Below, one piece after another: positions 4,926 through 6,467 of a stretch of DNA of 6,467 nucleotides. Both the position numbers and the translations under genes were made by a program. The notes beneath the pieces were generated by a model. The model was not told the origin of the DNA and did not search any database. It worked only from the letters and a program-made list of their open reading frames with translations. The first letter of the stretch is position 1; the number at the start of each line of letters is the position of its first letter. The stretch is taken from assembly GCA_027618625.1 (NCBI GenBank), contig JAQCER010000217.1, forward strand, positions 1 to 6,467. The letters run 5' to 3'. Source of the DNA: Verrucomicrobiota bacterium. GTDB lineage: Bacteria > Verrucomicrobiota > Verrucomicrobiia > Verrucomicrobiales > DEV007.

Positions 4926-5900
4926 GATTCGCTTCCTTTCTCGGAATTCCGGTCCTTCTCTTTCGTTGCTGAGCGGTGCACTGCTTTCACCACGAACTGC
5001 GGGCGCTTCTTTACTTCCTGGAATAGGCGGGCGAGGTAAAAGCCTACGATTCCGAGTTGAACGAGGATGATGCCGCCGACCAGCCATATGGAGACGATGA
5101 TGGAGGTGAATCCAAGCTGGACGGATTCCGGGTCGATGAGTTTGCGTACGGTGAACGATGCGCCGATGGCGAGCGCGCAAAACGAGATGACGAAGCCGGA
5201 GAGGGATATGAACTTGAGCGGGGCGCTGGAGAATGACGTGACCGAGGTGATCAACAGCTGAAGTCGCTTATTGAGGGTGTAGGTCGACGTGTTCCGATCG
5301 TGGGAAATTTCGAGCGGAATGCCCAATTGCCGAAACCCGGTCCAGGCGAAGGTGCCTTCCATGTAGACGTTCGCCTCTTTGAGCTGACACACTGCATCGA
5401 CATAAAGTTCGGCGCATGAGGCGGGCGGTTGTCGGGCTTTCGGGGACTTGGCTTTCGGAAAGCGTGTTGAACAATTTGTAGAATGCCCATCCGCCAAAGG
5501 CACCGACGCCGCTGCCTGTCCGCGTGGCCTGGGTGCCGTAAACGACATCCGGCGAGGGAGTCGTCTCATGCAGTTCTTTCCAGAATCTGGCAAGCCATTC
5601 GGGCTGATCTTCAAGGTCGACATCAAGCAGAAATACGAGATCCCCACGGCTATGATTCAACCCTGCAAGGATGGCCTTGTGGTGTCCGAAGTTCCGGGAC
5701 AAGTCTACGACGACGATGCGATCGTCCTTTGCCCGCAGCGCCAGCGCCTGCGCCAGCGAGTCGTCGGGCGAACCGTCATTGACCAGCACGATCTCGTAGT
5801 CATCGCCGACCTGGGCCTGGGCTGCCGCGGCAGCACGCGAGCAGAATTCCTCGATATAGGCGGACGAACGGTAGAGGGTGGCAACGATCGAAAGTTTCAT
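4910..5900 (-). pseudogene. family 2 glycosyltransferase (DPM1/GtrB type), frameshifted
   Basis: Two overlapping - strand frames together encode one polyprenyl-phosphate glycosyltransferase, an enzyme that moves a sugar from a nucleotide donor to a membrane lipid carrier. The first frame (from ATG 5900) gives residues 1-165: the GT-A opening MKLSIVATLYRSS, NDGSPDD (41-47), the metal-binding DVDLEDQPEW (93-102) and TARLMRRT (158-165). The second frame continues from YVDAVCQLKEANVYMEGTFAW through TGFRQLGIPLEI to the stop at 4910-4912, including two membrane helices (about 228-252 and 264-290) that anchor the catalytic domain. Removing one base from the AAA run at 5404-5406 (+ strand) joins them exactly into 329 residues, the normal family length. 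As written, the frame-1 product ends in unrelated sequence at 5268. This is either a genuine recent inactivation or a sequencing or assembly error. An upstream terminator at 6033-6066 separates it from the lipoprotein genes; no clear promoter was seen in 5901-6032. Confidence 0.85.
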
Positions 5901-6032
5901 GGTCGCGAACGTCGGTCGTGGTTACTTTGCTGAGCTTGCTTCATGTTCTCCAAGACCGGCAGGCATCCGCGTTCCGCGGAAGATGCTGGCAATTCTCGGT
6001 GGCTTGTTTGACGTGGGATGCTGGGCAATTCA

Positions 6033-6066
6033 ACAAAAAAAGCGGCAGCCTTGGGAGGCTGCCGCT
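6033..6066 (-). terminator. strong Rho-independent terminator
   Basis: Read on the - strand, AGCGGCAGCCT (6066-6056) pairs perfectly with AGGCTGCCGCT (6051-6041) around the 4-base loop CCCA, and a T-run follows (6040-6034). This 11-bp GC-rich stem with a poly-T tail ends transcription coming from the small genes at 6128-6467 and insulates the glycosyltransferase downstream. On the + strand the structure is preceded, not followed, by the homopolymer (A), so the direction is clear. Confidence 0.9.
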
Positions 6067-6127
6067 GAGATCACTGGGTGCGAAAGTCAGCATTGCTGAC
6101 CGAGCCAGGACACTTTCCGTAAATCGG

Positions 6128-6298
6128 TTACTTGCCAGAGGAAGGTTCGGTCAAATGAACCATCCCTCGCGCGTCCGGCTTCTTCCCGAATCCGCATCCG
6201 CCATTGGAGAAAGCAAGCGTCCGGAGGAGAAGCAGTAGCCGGCGTCTGAGGAAGTGTCTCAAAGCGAACCCATTCTTCGTGATGTTCATCTTGAGCAT
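6128..6298 (-). CDS. small hypothetical protein, possible lipoprotein relative
   Basis: This 56-residue frame starts at ATG 6298 (a second ATG at 6289 gives 53). It has a basic segment RHFLRRR, a hydrophobic run LLLLLRTLAFS, then N-G-G-C-G-F-G and a polar tail KKPDARGMVHLTEPSSGK. The layout suggests an export signal with a cysteine cleavage site, but the lipobox is not canonical (Asn instead of Leu three residues before Cys) and an Arg interrupts the hydrophobic core. The gene begins 41 bases after the upstream lipoprotein stop and ends 61 bases before a strong terminator, consistent with a two-gene transcript. The open frame extends back to an ATG at 6409, but that part overlaps the lipoprotein gene and is unlikely to be translated. 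I do not recognise the family, and it could be a decayed copy. Confidence 0.35.
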   Translation of the reverse strand: MLKMNITKNGFALRHFLRRRLLLLLRTLAFSNGGCGFGKKPDARGMVHLTEPSSGK

Positions 6299-6339
6299 GG
6301 GGCTCTCGAAGACGGAGAAGAAGTGATGTGCTCTTCGTC

Positions 6340-6467
6340 TTACTTGGAAGAGATTTGGCCGCCGTCGCCGCCGCCCACCGGAGCGGGAGTTGGAGCTGGG
6401 GAAGAGCACGATACAAGAGCGAATACGCCAGCGGTGAGGATTGCAGCAGCGAGAGCTTTGAACAACT
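6340..6467 (-). CDS. micro-lipoprotein, 5' end cut by the window edge
   Basis: The - strand frame entering at the right edge reads LFKALAAAILTAGVFALVS, then Cys, then SSPAPTPAPVGGGDGGQISSK and TAA (6340-6342). The visible part has a Lys after a start that is missing by only a few residues, a 15-residue hydrophobic core, and the lipobox L-V-S-C at visible residues 17-20. Signal peptidase II cleavage would release a lipidated peptide of only 22 residues, rich in Pro and Gly. Such tiny lipoproteins are frequent in Verrucomicrobiota but mostly uncharacterised. The missing first codon is inferred to be just beyond the window, because most signal peptides of this type begin M-K-K/N-L. Function is unknown. 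Confidence 0.75.
   Translation of the reverse strand, partial: LFKALAAAILTAGVFALVSCSSPAPTPAPVGGGDGGQISSK

Noticed and set aside
5448..5933. 161-residue + strand frame opposite the glycosyltransferase
   Set aside because: Shadow of the catalytic half; no independent motif.
5900..6000. Short - strand frame whose TGA overlaps the glycosyltransferase ATG (ATGA), suggesting coupling
   Set aside because: The frame has no recognisable content and its only ATG gives 15 residues, so the overlap is probably chance.
6087..6416. 109-residue - strand frame over the small lipoprotein region
   Set aside because: It overlaps the lipoprotein gene in a different frame, and its sequence lacks signal or domain features.
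1..6467. CRISPR arrays, tRNA, rRNA, riboswitches, toxin-antitoxin or phage-defence cassettes
   Set aside because: No regularly spaced repeats, no cloverleaf, no conserved RNA motif and no recognisable defence domains were found on either strand.

Overview
The window looks like chromosomal DNA from a Verrucomicrobiota bacterium, probably Verrucomicrobiales. The grounds are the gene content (secreted SGNH hydrolase with an added C-terminal beta domain, secreted DUF1080 protein, YccA-like Bax-inhibitor-1 protein, very small lipoproteins), signal peptides ending in A/T-Q-E, moderately high GC, and starts without an obvious Shine-Dalgarno sequence. This assignment comes from family knowledge and was not tested by a search.

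Layout: everything supported from the left edge to 4774 reads on the + strand, and everything from 4910 to the right edge reads on the - strand, so the two arms converge on a 135-base gap. The left arm has (1) the last codons of a probable transposase and a 13-bp inverted repeat at its stop; (2) a GNAT acetyltransferase of the aminoglycoside 6'-N-acetyltransferase type, lower in GC than its neighbours; (3) a roughly 200-base stretch with only a doubtful 27-codon ORF; (4) an exported SGNH/GDSL hydrolase; (5) a seven-helix BI-1/YccA membrane protein between two likely terminators; (6) a DUF1080 protein whose centre is missing in frame; (7) a secreted, mostly helical protein of unknown function. 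The right arm, read leftward from the right edge, has (8) a tiny lipoprotein cut by the window end; (9) a second small ORF ending upstream of a textbook terminator; (10) a family 2 glycosyltransferase of the DPM1/GtrB type, broken by one extra base.

How the genes work together: no operon or pathway is evident. Three adjacent products (SGNH, DUF1080, unknown helical protein) carry export signals, which suits an envelope or polysaccharide-degrading lifestyle, but terminators between several genes argue for mostly single-gene transcription units. The region shows decay: a transposase remnant, an internally deleted DUF1080 gene and a frameshifted glycosyltransferase.

I did not find convincing evidence of a new multi-gene system. 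The most useful observations are the in-frame DUF1080 deletion, the one-base glycosyltransferase lesion, the acetyltransferase beside a mobile-element remnant with an altered acetyl-CoA motif, and the micro-lipoprotein locus at the right edge.
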